Source of the DNA: Solirubrobacterales bacterium
GTDB lineage: Bacteria > Actinomycetota > Thermoleophilia > Solirubrobacterales > Solirubrobacteraceae
Length of the DNA: 64,000 bases
Direction of reading: 5' to 3'
Assembly: GCA_027306855.1 (NCBI GenBank)
Contig: DAHUYZ010000005.1
Location: 1-64,000 of the forward strand
Part shown: in pieces, positions 10,213-19,490 of the stretch
Layout of the letters: each line of letters opens with the position of its first letter
How positions within the stretch are numbered: position 1 is the stretch's first letter
Position numbers and translations under genes: made by a program
Notes under the pieces: generated by a model
Databases searched by the model: none
Told to the model about the DNA's origin: nothing
Seen by the model: the letters and a program-made list of their open reading frames with translations, nothing else

Positions 10213-11085
10213 ATGGCCATCGAAGCGACCCTTTTCAACGACCCCGGCTGCCCATGGGGCTACTCGGTCAGTCCCGCGCTTGCGGTCCTGCGCTGGCGCT
10301 ACGGCTCGCAGCTCTCCTGGCGCCTGGTCACGATCGGCTTGGCCGAGACGAACGAGCGCTACATCCAAACCGGCTACACGCCCGCGCGCAGCGCCCTCGG
10401 CTACATCCGCTACCGCACGCGCTACGGCATGCCCTTCGCCGTCGAGCCTCGCTCACGCGTTCTCGCGACGGCGCCGGCCTGTCGTGCGATCGTCGCCACG
10501 CGCCTGCTCAGTCCCTCGCACGAGCTCCCCGCGCTGCGCGCGCTGCAGTTCGGCTGGTTCACGACGACGCTCCTGCTGGACGAGCCCGACGCCATCGCCC
10601 AGGCGTTACAGGCCGTCGACGGGCTCGACGTCGCGGCCGTCATCGCGATGCTCGACAGCCCCAACGTCGTCGAGGCCTACGAGGCCGATCGCCGGCTCGC
10701 GCGCCAGGCCGAGGGCGGACCCACCCATTTCCAGGGCAAGGCCCGCCAGACCGACGGCCCCGTCCGCTACTCCGCGCCCTCGCTCGTCTTCAGCGCCGGC
10801 GAACGCCGCATGGAGGCCGGCGGCTTTCAGACGATCGAGGCCTATGACGTTCTGATCGCCAATCTCGACCCCACGCTCGAACGCCGCCCACCGCCCGACA
10901 GCCCACTCGACGCGCTCCGCTCCTTCCCCGAAGGCCTCGTCACGCAGGAGGTCGCCGCGATCATGGCCGCCGGCAACGACCCGCCCGACCGCCCCGCCGC
11001 CGAGAGCTCGCTCGTCGAGCTCGCCGGCGAAGGTCTCCTAACGCGAGCTCCACTGGGCGACGACGCCATCTGGCGCCCCTCCTGA
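10213..11085 (+). CDS. DsbA-family / thioredoxin-fold protein
   Basis: TLFNDPGCPWGYSVSPALAVLRWRYGSQLSWRLVTIGL; FrnE/DsbA-like length and pattern. Confidence 0.65.
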   Translation: MAIEATLFNDPGCPWGYSVSPALAVLRWRYGSQLSWRLVTIGLAETNERYIQTGYTPARSALGYIRYRTRYGMPFAVEPRSRVLATAPACRAIVATRLLSPSHELPALRALQFGWFTTTLLLDEPDAIAQALQAVDGLDVAAVIAMLDSPNVVEAYEADRRLARQAEGGPTHFQGKARQTDGPVRYSAPSLVFSAGERRMEAGGFQTIEAYDVLIANLDPTLERRPPPDSPLDALRSFPEGLVTQEVAAIMAAGNDPPDRPAAESSLVELAGEGLLTRAPLGDDAIWRPS

Positions 11086-11140
11086 GCGCTGCGCCGTCTC
11101 GCCGCGGCGAAGACTCGTTGATAGGCTAAGGCCCATCCCA

Positions 11141-11216
11141 GGGCGATTAGCTCAGCTGGGAGAGCGCCGCCTCGACAAGGCGGAGGTCACTGGTTCGAGC
11201 CCAGTATCGCCCACCA
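11141..11216 (+). tRNA. tRNA-Val (GAC), CCA encoded
   Basis: gggcgattagctcagctgggagagcgccgcctcgacaaggcggaggtcactggttcgagcccagtatcgcccacca; cloverleaf with GAC anticodon. Confidence 0.95.
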
Positions 11217-13038
11217 TATTGTTCTGACTCCAACCCACGACCTCGCAAGGGGTCGTGGGCGAGTCGGCGCCCACGAGGACAACTTCGCGGCCTTGTGGGC
11301 GCTTCTCGTTTGTGGCCTTCGGCTGAGCTTCGCGCTCCCGCTCGGCCTTGCTTATGGCGGCGGTCAGTTCCTCGCCCGCGTTGGCTTTGGCGGCCTGGCG
11401 TAGCTCGCCGCCCAGGAGCGTGTCGAACGGCGGGGCCAGCTCGCTCCTAACCGTATAGTCCTCATCAATCAGTAGCCGCTCGAAGAACGCGAGGTTGAAC
11501 TGGCGACGGACGGTGCCGGACGCCTGGCTGTAGGCGGCGGCGCAGTTCCCGGCGAAGTCGAGCGCCCGGTGCATGTTCGTCTCGGCCTTACAGAAGTCGG
11601 CGTCGATCTCTGCCAGCCGTGCCTCAATAGCGGTCAGCTCGGCGGTGATGATGTCTTGCTTGCTCTTGAGCAGGTCGAGCGGGACGGCTTCGGCCAGGTG
11701 CGCGTCCAGTAGTGCTTTGCGCTGTTCTTCGAGCTTGCCCTGGCGGCGTTGTTGCGCGGCGCGTTCGTGCTCGGCGTCCAGGCGCAGCTTGGACAGTTCT
11801 TCTTCGAGGAAGGCGCGCAGGGCCACCAGCTCGTCCTTCTCAAGCTGGACGGTGGCGTAGTGCGCGATGACAGCTTGCTCGACCAGCTCGATCCGGAGCG
11901 CGCGCTGGTTGCAACTGTGCTTGTCCTTCTGGCGCCCGATGCAGACGAAGTACGGGTAGACGCCGCCCCTGCCCTTGGCGTGGTTGACGATCAGCCGAGC
12001 CCCGCAGGTGCCGCAGTAGAGGCTGCCCTTGAGGTAGTGGTGGTGTTGGCGTTGCTTCTCGCCGACGAGGTACTTGGCGGAGAGCAGGTCTTGGACTTGG
12101 TGCCAGGTTTCCGGCGACACGAGCCGGTCGTGCTTGCCGGGATAGAGCACGCCTCGGTAGCGCACCATCCCCATGTAGTAGGGATGGCGCAACAGAGCGT
12201 GCAGCTGGCTGTCGCTGAGCGGCCTGCTCGCCGTCCTGGGGCCGCTCCTAGTCGTCAGACCGCGCCGGTTCAGCTCGCCCACCAGCGTCAGGATCGTCCA
12301 CTCGCCGGTCGCGTATGCCTCGAACGCCCAGGCGATCAGCGCGCCGCGCTCCGGGTCTACTTCGACGGTGCGGACTTCGCGGCCGTTTTCGAGCTTGCGG
12401 ACGTTGCGGTAGCCCAGCGGTACTCGGCCGGGCGTGCCGCCGTTCTTGGCCTTTTGCGTGCTGCCCTTGATGACCTCGGTCGCCAGGTTGCGGCTGTAGA
12501 ACTCGCTGATCGACGCCATGATGCCATGCAGCAGCAAGCCAGACGGCGTTTGGTCGATGTTCTCGGACACAGACACCAGCTCGGCTCCGGCCTGCCGGAT
12601 GGCGAGGTTGATCGCCACGTCGTCGGCCCGACTGCGGGCGAGGCGGTCAACCTTGTGGACGATGACGTACTTGACCGGGTTCTCGGCGAGATAGGCGAGC
12701 ATCCGTTGTAGTTCCGGCCGGTCGGCGGTCTTGGCCGACTCGCCGCGCTCCACGAACTGTTCAACGATGACCGCGTTCAGACTGGCTGCCTTGCGCTTGC
12801 AGCCCTCGCGCTGCGCCGGGATCGAAAAGCCCTCGGCTTCGCCGCCCTTCTCGGCCTGCTCCTTGGTCGAGACGCGCAGATAGATAACGGCGGGAGCTGC
12901 GCAACTATTTTGTTCACTATCGGCTTTTGCCATAAACGACCCCTCTCGCTGCCCGTTAGTGTTGTTAAGTGTACCATATTTCATATTGCTACCTCCCTTC
13001 TGTTTAGTGTTATTTATATGAACTGAGTGTACCGACAA
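11152..13038 (-). CDS. Large serine recombinase (site-specific integrase)
   Basis: VIYLRVSTKEQAEKGG...VHKVDRLARSRADDV...; zinc-ribbon GSLYCGTCGARLIVNHAKGRGGVYPYFVCIGRQKDKHSCNQRAL; coiled-coil C-terminus; the last 21 codons are antisense to tRNA-Val. Likely real start ATG 12985 or 12933 (RBS upstream of each). Confidence 0.92.
   Translation of the reverse strand: MSVHSVHINNTKQKGGSNMKYGTLNNTNGQREGSFMAKADSEQNSCAAPAVIYLRVSTKEQAEKGGEAEGFSIPAQREGCKRKAASLNAVIVEQFVERGESAKTADRPELQRMLAYLAENPVKYVIVHKVDRLARSRADDVAINLAIRQAGAELVSVSENIDQTPSGLLLHGIMASISEFYSRNLATEVIKGSTQKAKNGGTPGRVPLGYRNVRKLENGREVRTVEVDPERGALIAWAFEAYATGEWTILTLVGELNRRGLTTRSGPRTASRPLSDSQLHALLRHPYYMGMVRYRGVLYPGKHDRLVSPETWHQVQDLLSAKYLVGEKQRQHHHYLKGSLYCGTCGARLIVNHAKGRGGVYPYFVCIGRQKDKHSCNQRALRIELVEQAVIAHYATVQLEKDELVALRAFLEEELSKLRLDAEHERAAQQRRQGKLEEQRKALLDAHLAEAVPLDLLKSKQDIITAELTAIEARLAEIDADFCKAETNMHRALDFAGNCAAAYSQASGTVRRQFNLAFFERLLIDEDYTVRSELAPPFDTLLGGELRQAAKANAGEELTAAISKAEREREAQPKATNEKRPQGREVVLVGADSPTTPCEVVGWSQNNMVGDTGLEPVTSALSRRRSPS
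11193..11213. repeat. attL core (21 bp), identical to 33020-33040
   Basis: gttcgagcccagtatcgccca = 3' end of tRNA-Val. Confidence 0.85.
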
Positions 13039-13903
13039 CTTGCCTGGCGGTTGTCACCAAAAATAGGCGCTCCGGCAGGCTGCGGTCGCGGGCGATGGCC
13101 GCTTCGATCCGCTCGGCGCGCGTCTCGTCCGGCGCGATCCAGCAGACACGCGGAAAGATGCCGTGCTTAGCCTGCTCGTTACCGGATTGGTAGTAGTCGG
13201 CGTACAGCCGACACTTGCGCAGCACCACAGGCAGGCTCTCGGTGGCCTGATCGACCTCGCAGAACCAGCGCAGCTCATACTCGCCCGCGCCGAGCGCCAG
13301 GTACAGGTCGGGTCTGAGCAGCCGTCGCCCGCTCAGGCTGGCAAATTGTCGCCAGCAGCTTGGCTCTGCCTGGACTTCCAGGCTGTCCAACAGGCCCTCG
13401 CGGCCCGCGAGCGTCAAGTCCACCACGATCTGCGACGTTGCCAGCGTATGCGCGAAGAAGCGCTCGGTCGGCTCGTAAGCCCGCCGCCTGGGGCCGTCCA
13501 GTCTGAGGACGCGCCGCGCCAGCGGGCCAGGAGCCACCACCAGCCCGGCCGACCCGGCCCGCACGCCGCCAACCCTGCGCCGCAAAGAAGCCAGCAGGCC
13601 GTCGCGGATCAGGCGCGCGAGCACGCGCTGCCGCGCTCGCGTGGCCGACGCTTCGCTCAAGTGCGCACCGTTTGGAAAATGGAGCGCCTGAATCTGCCGG
13701 GCGCTCATCAGGCGCAGCTCGACCACTTGGCGGATCACGCCCAGGTCACGGTCGGATAGCTGCTCGCGGATTTGGATCAACCCCCGCGCGCCCACGTAGC
13801 GACGCCTTGGCGCAGACCCCCTCATTTGATCCTCTCTTTCGTGACCAATGTGGGAGTCATGAGAGGTGTCGGCGGCCAAGCCGAGTGCCACGCGAGACGA
13901 CAT
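13010..13903 (-). CDS. Replication-relaxation-like protein (Replic_Relax family)
   Basis: LSDRDLGVIRQVVELRLMSARQIQALHFPN...RARQRVLARLIRDGLLASLRRRVGG...HTLATSQIVVDL pattern. Confidence 0.75.
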   Translation of the reverse strand: MSSRVALGLAADTSHDSHIGHEREDQMRGSAPRRRYVGARGLIQIREQLSDRDLGVIRQVVELRLMSARQIQALHFPNGAHLSEASATRARQRVLARLIRDGLLASLRRRVGGVRAGSAGLVVAPGPLARRVLRLDGPRRRAYEPTERFFAHTLATSQIVVDLTLAGREGLLDSLEVQAEPSCWRQFASLSGRRLLRPDLYLALGAGEYELRWFCEVDQATESLPVVLRKCRLYADYYQSGNEQAKHGIFPRVCWIAPDETRAERIEAAIARDRSLPERLFLVTTARQVVGTLSSYK

Positions 13904-14132
13904 TCACCCCCGCGCAAGGCTGACCAAGCCGCCCCCGTCTCTAGCGCTCGATCTGTGAACGGCGCCGCGAACGCTCGTCGCCCAAGCCCGGCCACCGGCC
14001 CGCCGCCGTAAGGAAAAGGCGGTTGCATTGTGCAAGAGACTTTCGTTGCCAATCTCGCAGCGCTTTCCCCGTGAATACAGCGCTTCTCGGCCTGCGCGCT
14101 CGACGCGAGACGACGGGCGATACGACAGCCGC

Positions 14133-16292
14133 TCACGATTCACCCTCGCGTGGCCGCCGCTGCGGCGTCAGGTCATCATTGCCGCTGCCGTGCCGACCGA
14201 ACAGAAGCTGTTGCAGGTCGGCGTCGATGTCCGCGCGGCTGACGCCGTAGCTTTCGCGTGACGCGACGCGTACCGCTCGCGGGTTACTGATGGCCGGACT
14301 CGGCGGCAGCGTGCGGATGCTGCACCACGGCTGCACGGCCGAGTCGGCGACGAGCTGAGCGTAAGCCTCGAAGGCCCCGAGGCTCTGGAAGTCTTCAGGT
14401 GCGAGGCTGCTTTCGGATGCGAGCAGGCGCGCGTCCTCGCCCGGCAGCCGGAAGGCGATCCGCGACTGCGCGTTCGCCAGCACCGACGAGCGCATCGCCG
14501 GGTCGAGCTGGTGCAGGAACTGATGGGCCAGCGCAAACGAAGCGCCCAACCCGCGTGCCTGGGCCAGCGCGTCGGCCAGATCGACAGGCAGGTGCAGATA
14601 CGTCTGGAACTCGTCCAGCACGACCGACACCGGATGCCGCCGCCCTGGCTCTATCGCTGAGCGGCCGAGGATCGCCTGCCAGAGCTGCGACACGACCAGC
14701 GCGCCGAGCAGCGCCGAGGCTTCCGGCCCGAGCTGCCCGCTCGCCAGGTTGACGAGCAGCAGCTTGCGCTTGGTGAACACCTCGCGAAGATCGAAACGGG
14801 GCTTCGTCTGCCCGATGATGGCCCGCAACTCGGGACGCATCAGTAGCGGGCGGAGCTTGTTCATTACCGGCGCGGTAGCCGCCGCGCGCTCAGCCTCACT
14901 CCACGCCTCATAGGCCCGCCAGAACGGGGCCAGGCCGATTGGATCGGCTACCTTTGGCACGATCCGTCGCCGCAGCCCGGCATCGGTCAGTAGCAGCGGC
15001 AAAGCCGCCAGGGTCATGCCCGGCGTCCGTGCCAGTGTCAAAAGTGACGCGCCGAGAATGTCGTGTGTACGCGGCCCCCAATGCGCCGCGTAAAGAGAAT
15101 GGAACAGCCCGAGCACCTGATCGGCTACCAGCTCCGGTGAGCGCCCCCTGAGACTGAGCGGGTTCAGTCCGACCGGCATATCTCTGTCCGTCGGATCGAG
15201 CAGGACTACGTCCTCGACACGCTCGGCGGGAACGCGCGCCAGCACGTCGGCGATCAGGTCGCCCTTCGGCTCGATGACCACGACCGCCCGTCCGGCCCGC
15301 ATGTCCTGGGCGATGAGGTTCAGTAGCAGCGTTGACTTGCCGGAGCCGGTCGGTCCGATGACGTGCAGATGCCGCAGCGAGTCACCGACTGACAGCGCTA
15401 CCGGGCGCTCACGGCCAGGGAAGGTCGCCTCGCCAATCACTCGGCCACGGCGAGCCAGGGCGCGCGAGGGAGCCACCAGCCGACTGCCGGTTTTCTCCAC
15501 CGGCAGGTCGCTTGTCACGCCTACCGGCCACGCCGAGACGGTCGCCAGCTCGGTCGCGTTCAAGTGCAGCGGCAGCAGCCAGGCCCGTTCGGGGCGGACG
15601 AGCTTCGCCGGATTAGTCCGCCGCAGGTGGAAGCTGACACCCGGTGATTCGGCAATCAGCAGCGCACCGTAGACCTGGCGCAGTAGTTGACGGCGGCGAC
15701 CTGGCGTGGCGGCTTGAACGCCTATCCGCCCGGCTACCCGCCAGCCGGGCTCGGCCTGCTTGGCGCGCAAGGCGCTCCGCAGTTCGGCGTCAGTTGGCTT
15801 CGGGCCGCCGAACGGTGCCGACAGCAGCGCTGTGGCCCAAGACTCGTGCCCCAGCACATACGGCTGGGTCGGCACGGGCATGGCTGGCAGCGTTCGTCTC
15901 AAGACCCACTGCAAGACCAGCCGTTCGTCTTTGCGGACATGGGCCAGCGCCGTCAGCAGGGCGTGGCTGACGCTTGGCAGCTCGTCAATGCGCAGCGACC
16001 GTCGCCGCGTTGACAGCCTGAGCGTCACCGCTGCGGTGACGGCTACCGGCGAGCGTTCGGGCATTTCCGCCACCGCCAGCCCCGGCAGGCTGGCCCGGCA
16101 CTGGTCAACAACGTGCGCGGCGCGTGCAGCGGGAATCGCCAAGCGATGCTCCACGCCACTCACCGAGCCGATTGTTTCGATAACCAGCGGCGTGCCCGCC
16201 GCGCTCGCCAATAGCCGGAAGATCTGCCCGACTTGCTCGCTTGTTACCTCACGCGGCCAGCGCAGCCGATGCCAAGTTAGCGTGACCTTCAC
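14133..16292 (-). CDS. Type IV coupling ATPase-like protein (VirD4/TraG/TraM-recognition family)
   Basis: HLHVIGPTGSGKSTLLLNLIAQDMRAGRAVVVIEPKGDLIADVL ... VVLDEFQTYLHLPVDLADALAQARGLGASFALAHQFLHQL. Confidence 0.85.
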   Translation of the reverse strand: MKVTLTWHRLRWPREVTSEQVGQIFRLLASAAGTPLVIETIGSVSGVEHRLAIPAARAAHVVDQCRASLPGLAVAEMPERSPVAVTAAVTLRLSTRRRSLRIDELPSVSHALLTALAHVRKDERLVLQWVLRRTLPAMPVPTQPYVLGHESWATALLSAPFGGPKPTDAELRSALRAKQAEPGWRVAGRIGVQAATPGRRRQLLRQVYGALLIAESPGVSFHLRRTNPAKLVRPERAWLLPLHLNATELATVSAWPVGVTSDLPVEKTGSRLVAPSRALARRGRVIGEATFPGRERPVALSVGDSLRHLHVIGPTGSGKSTLLLNLIAQDMRAGRAVVVIEPKGDLIADVLARVPAERVEDVVLLDPTDRDMPVGLNPLSLRGRSPELVADQVLGLFHSLYAAHWGPRTHDILGASLLTLARTPGMTLAALPLLLTDAGLRRRIVPKVADPIGLAPFWRAYEAWSEAERAAATAPVMNKLRPLLMRPELRAIIGQTKPRFDLREVFTKRKLLLVNLASGQLGPEASALLGALVVSQLWQAILGRSAIEPGRRHPVSVVLDEFQTYLHLPVDLADALAQARGLGASFALAHQFLHQLDPAMRSSVLANAQSRIAFRLPGEDARLLASESSLAPEDFQSLGAFEAYAQLVADSAVQPWCSIRTLPPSPAISNPRAVRVASRESYGVSRADIDADLQQLLFGRHGSGNDDLTPQRRPREGES

Positions 16293-16468
16293 GCCTTGCC
16301 CTTCTTGCGCTTGACCGCCTTGTGCTCAGCCTCGGCTTCCGCTTCGGTCTTGGCGCGGCTGTACTCCAGCTCGATCAGGGCACGGGCCAGCCGCCGAATA
16401 TCCGTCTTGCGGCGAATGCCTCTGACCCGGATTTGGCGGTCTTTCCTATGATGATAAGTCCTACTCAT
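16289..16468 (-). CDS. Small basic protein, unknown (59 aa)
   Basis: MSRTYHHRKDRQIRVRGIRRKTDIRRLARALIELEYSRAKTEAEAEAEHKAVKRKKGKA; strong AAAGGAGGT RBS; stop overlaps the start of the coupling ATPase. Confidence 0.7.
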   Translation of the reverse strand: MSRTYHHRKDRQIRVRGIRRKTDIRRLARALIELEYSRAKTEAEAEAEHKAVKRKKGKA

Positions 16469-16721
16469 ATGTGACCTCCTTTCCTTTCCGTTCCGCGCAC
16501 GGGGAGCCGGGAAAAGAGACACAAAGAGCACTACCCCTTCGTGAGCTAAAGGGATTACGTCACTATTAGTTGTGTGTTCAATCTCCCAACCCAGGGCCGT
16601 GTTCTACGTCTTAGCTGGTAGAAACGGGAACCTTCTATCTAACGACAATTGGGCGCTGTCGGTCAATATGTCTTGTGTATTCCACTACACCGACACGACG
16701 CCCTCTACCTCAAATGGTTCG

Positions 16722-16916
16722 TCACCAACGCGACCGCCTAAATTGGTAGATCGACCAACCGGCGAAGCCGAGCAGCGCCGCCACGCCAATACCGACCAGC
16801 ACCGGCCAGACAGCCAAGATGAGCTTGGCTGCGATGTACAACACCAGCGCGACCGCCAAAACAGTCAGCGCCATTCGCAGCAGTCCATCAAGCCAACGAG
16901 ACGGCGGGGTGCTCAT
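16722..16916 (-). CDS. Small membrane protein (64 aa)
   Basis: Hydrophobic helix LRMALTVLAVALVLYIAAKLILAVWPVLVGIGVAALLGFAGW; 4-nt overlap with upstream gene. Confidence 0.6.
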   Translation of the reverse strand: MSTPPSRWLDGLLRMALTVLAVALVLYIAAKLILAVWPVLVGIGVAALLGFAGWSIYQFRRSRW

Positions 16917-17176
16917 GCCCTCTCCCGCCTATCCAACTTGTCCTGCTCGGCACGCAACGCCCGTCGAGCATCAGCAGTATCCCGCCGCAGGTCCACTTCA
17001 AGCCATGCCACATCGAACCGGCGGCGGATCGCGTACAGGTCATGTATCACTTGGTAGTCCTCCGCTGTCGCCGGTCGTCGCTGTGACCATTTGCTCTGTG
17101 TGAGACAAGCCAATACTTGCAGCAGCGGGATAACAGCCATCACTCCCACGAATACCCAGGCAATTACCGTCACCAT
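16913..17176 (-). CDS. Small protein with N-terminal TM (87 aa)
   Basis: MVTVIAWVFVGVMAVIPLLQVLACL...; overlaps both neighbours. Confidence 0.6.
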   Translation of the reverse strand: MVTVIAWVFVGVMAVIPLLQVLACLTQSKWSQRRPATAEDYQVIHDLYAIRRRFDVAWLEVDLRRDTADARRALRAEQDKLDRRERA

Positions 17177-17460
17177 GCCGACCGTCCCTTGCGGTTGTGC
17201 CGACGCTGACCAAGCAGGTAGACCAGCCGCAGCTTGTCAGCGACCAGTGCGGACACTTCCGGCCGGTCGTGAGCCTCAGCCCAATCCGAGGCTGCCCGTC
17301 TGATCTTCTCGTCCAGGTCGGGGTCAAGGCCCAGGTCAGCAGCAGGTGGCGCTCCACTGAAGCGCCGAGTCAGTAGCCACCAACTCATCAACACACCAGC
17401 CAGGCCGCCGCCGAGTGTGCCCAGCAGAAGCGCGAAACAGACAATCAGCATTGCTCTCAC
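17170..17460 (-). CDS. Small protein with N-terminal TM (96 aa)
   Basis: MRAMLIVCFALLLGTLGGGLAGVLMSWWLLTRRF...; 4-nt ATGA overlap with upstream gene. Confidence 0.6.
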   Translation of the reverse strand: MRAMLIVCFALLLGTLGGGLAGVLMSWWLLTRRFSGAPPAADLGLDPDLDEKIRRAASDWAEAHDRPEVSALVADKLRLVYLLGQRRHNRKGRSAW

Positions 17461-17786
17461 CCCCCGAAGCGCCGGGTGATCCGGCGGTTGTTGATTGTGG
17501 CCAGGCGTTCGACGTGCTGGGCGACCAGCGCGGCCTTGGCCGCTGACTGCCCGGCCCGCGCCAGGCCGTAGTCCATTAGGCCGATCTCCGCATCCAGCGC
17601 GGCACGGGAAGCATCGGCCAGGGATTGGCTGTCCAGCGCGTCAATATCCGCCAGCGCACGGCTCTCCAGGGCGTGGCGGAAGACCTCCAGCTCGGTGCTG
17701 GCCTGGGCGCGCTTGGCCTTCTCGACTTGACGGGCTGAGATACCTCCGGCGTCATCGAGCCTGGCAGGCAGGTTGGACATAGACAT
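17457..17786 (-). CDS. Small helical protein (109 aa), unknown
   Basis: MSMSNLPARLDDAGGISARQVEKAKRAQASTELEVFRHALES...; GAAAGGAG RBS upstream. Confidence 0.6.
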   Translation of the reverse strand: MSMSNLPARLDDAGGISARQVEKAKRAQASTELEVFRHALESRALADIDALDSQSLADASRAALDAEIGLMDYGLARAGQSAAKAALVAQHVERLATINNRRITRRFGG

Positions 17787-18105
17787 AGACCGGCTCCTTT
17801 CTTGAGTCGTTGTGGGCGATGTGCCCGGTCGCTTGTGGCAGGCCGAGCGGCGCTGCCGGTGGCAGCATCAGTGCGGCCGCGGGCTCAGGCCCAGTCGCAG
17901 TCTCACGGCGCATCAGCTCGCCGAGGCTCGAAACCGTCCCGGCCTCAGCAACGATGGCGGCCCGCAGCTCGTCGCCCTGGCCGCCTTGCTCTACGGCCGC
18001 TTCAAGCTGCGCCCGCGTCTGCGACGATATGGTGCCGCAGCAGATGCCTACTACATCGCAGACATAGCAGTGGTCGCAGTTATGCCCTTCGCAGGGATGG
18101 GCCAT
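17752..18105 (-). CDS. Small protein with Cys-rich N-terminus (117 aa), unknown
   Basis: MAHPCEGHNCDHCYVCDVVGICCGTISSQTRAQLEAAV... Confidence 0.55.
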   Translation of the reverse strand: MAHPCEGHNCDHCYVCDVVGICCGTISSQTRAQLEAAVEQGGQGDELRAAIVAEAGTVSSLGELMRRETATGPEPAAALMLPPAAPLGLPQATGHIAHNDSRKEPVYVYVQPACQAR

Positions 18106-18229
18106 AGCATCCTCTCCTAATGCGCTCGGTATGGTGCCTTGCAGACGATTCCAAAGCTCGCCAGTGTTAGCAATAGCCTGTCAGTCAAACTTCACGTCAC
18201 CATTGTCAACGCTGACATCCTGACTCGTT

Positions 18230-19357
18230 ATGCCTAATTCTCAGTCAGGCTCGCAATCATTCGCGGCACTATTGAAGGACATTCGTCACAGTACCCGTCC
18301 GCCAGAAACCCAGGAACAGCTAGCGGCCCATTTGCATGTGTCCCGGTCGCTTATAGCGGCGCTTGAGACGGGCGGTAGAGCGAGCAGCTCGTTTGTGACT
18401 CAACTCATCGCCTTTTGTAACGAGCGCGGCGAAGACAGAGAAGCGGCGATACTTGATGCCTGTACGACCCAAACTCGTGAGACCCGAACCCCCGTCCACA
18501 AAGATCAAGCACAGGCAGAACATGGCTTTGATATTCAGCTATCTAGCGGCCAGGCACGCACTGTGCGAGATACGCTGCTACACGAGGTAAAGCGCACGAC
18601 CGATCCTAAGACAGTTTTTTGGATGCTTGACTATCTAGGCCGTGCTTACACTATCCTAGATGAACCACAAAGAGCCCAATCGGCGTTCAAGCGCGCGCTA
18701 CAATACAGTAGCAGCACGCCAGGGCATTATGACGACGAAGCGATAATCGCTATCTGGGATAAACTGGCGTCCGTTGCTTACGACTCTATTGACCCCAACA
18801 CCTGGAACGACTACAGCCAGCTCTCTGCCTTGGATTACGTTCGCCAGGGGTTGACGATATATCCAAATGCACACAGACTTTGGTATCGTAACGGTAGCAT
18901 ATGGTGGTTTGAGGGAGGATTGTTGGAGGCTTACTCCGCCCTGACCACGGCGCTCGCCAATGGTTCCCCCCGTTACTTAGCAGGACGAGCACAAGGTGAA
19001 GTCCTTGCAGAGTTGGGTAGACATGAGCTAGCTATCAAAGAGCTAGATTATGTGCTATCGCGCTATGCGAGAAAGCTTTCAACAGTGGATAGGACGCATG
19101 TGCGCGTTATGCGCGCATATTCGCGATTCCATCTGGGTGAAGCAGCCGCTGCTATGGATGATTTTGCCGAGATAGAAACGGAGACTCCGCACACCGCCTG
19201 GCTTTACTATTTTCGGGCGCAGTGTCATGCAAATCAAAAAGAAGACGCAAAGGCCGTCAATGACCTAGCTATGTCGTTGACACAGGAATATCCGTCACTC
19301 ACACGCCACAAGCGACACACTGCCAGCCATAACCTAGCACGACTCCAGGGTAACTAG
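18230..19357 (+). CDS. XRE-family HTH plus TPR-like regulator
   Basis: FAALLKDIRHSTRPPETQEQLAAHLHVSRSLIAALETGGR (HTH) followed by about 270 aa of TPR-like helical repeats. Confidence 0.75.
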   Translation: MPNSQSGSQSFAALLKDIRHSTRPPETQEQLAAHLHVSRSLIAALETGGRASSSFVTQLIAFCNERGEDREAAILDACTTQTRETRTPVHKDQAQAEHGFDIQLSSGQARTVRDTLLHEVKRTTDPKTVFWMLDYLGRAYTILDEPQRAQSAFKRALQYSSSTPGHYDDEAIIAIWDKLASVAYDSIDPNTWNDYSQLSALDYVRQGLTIYPNAHRLWYRNGSIWWFEGGLLEAYSALTTALANGSPRYLAGRAQGEVLAELGRHELAIKELDYVLSRYARKLSTVDRTHVRVMRAYSRFHLGEAAAAMDDFAEIETETPHTAWLYYFRAQCHANQKEDAKAVNDLAMSLTQEYPSLTRHKRHTASHNLARLQGN

Positions 19358-19456
19358 GTTTAGTCCCGTTTTCTAATCAATAACCTTTTGATATGAGCAC
19401 TTGTGTCCGCAAGGCTATTGAATTATTTCGGCCTACTAGCGATGGTGCGCTATTTG

Positions 19457-19465
19457 TGGTATAAT
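19457..19465 (+). promoter_or_regulatory. Extended -10 promoter element (TGG-TATAAT)
   Basis: tggtataat 26 nt upstream of GTG 19491; AT-rich context. Confidence 0.6.
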
Positions 19466-19490
19466 GCATGTGTAAAGTTGGAGCGTATAG

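Noticed and set aside
11152-11216. MVGDTGLEPVTSALSRRRSPS as a conserved functional protein motif
   Set aside because: It is exactly the antisense translation of tRNA-Val, so conservation would reflect the tRNA rather than protein selection
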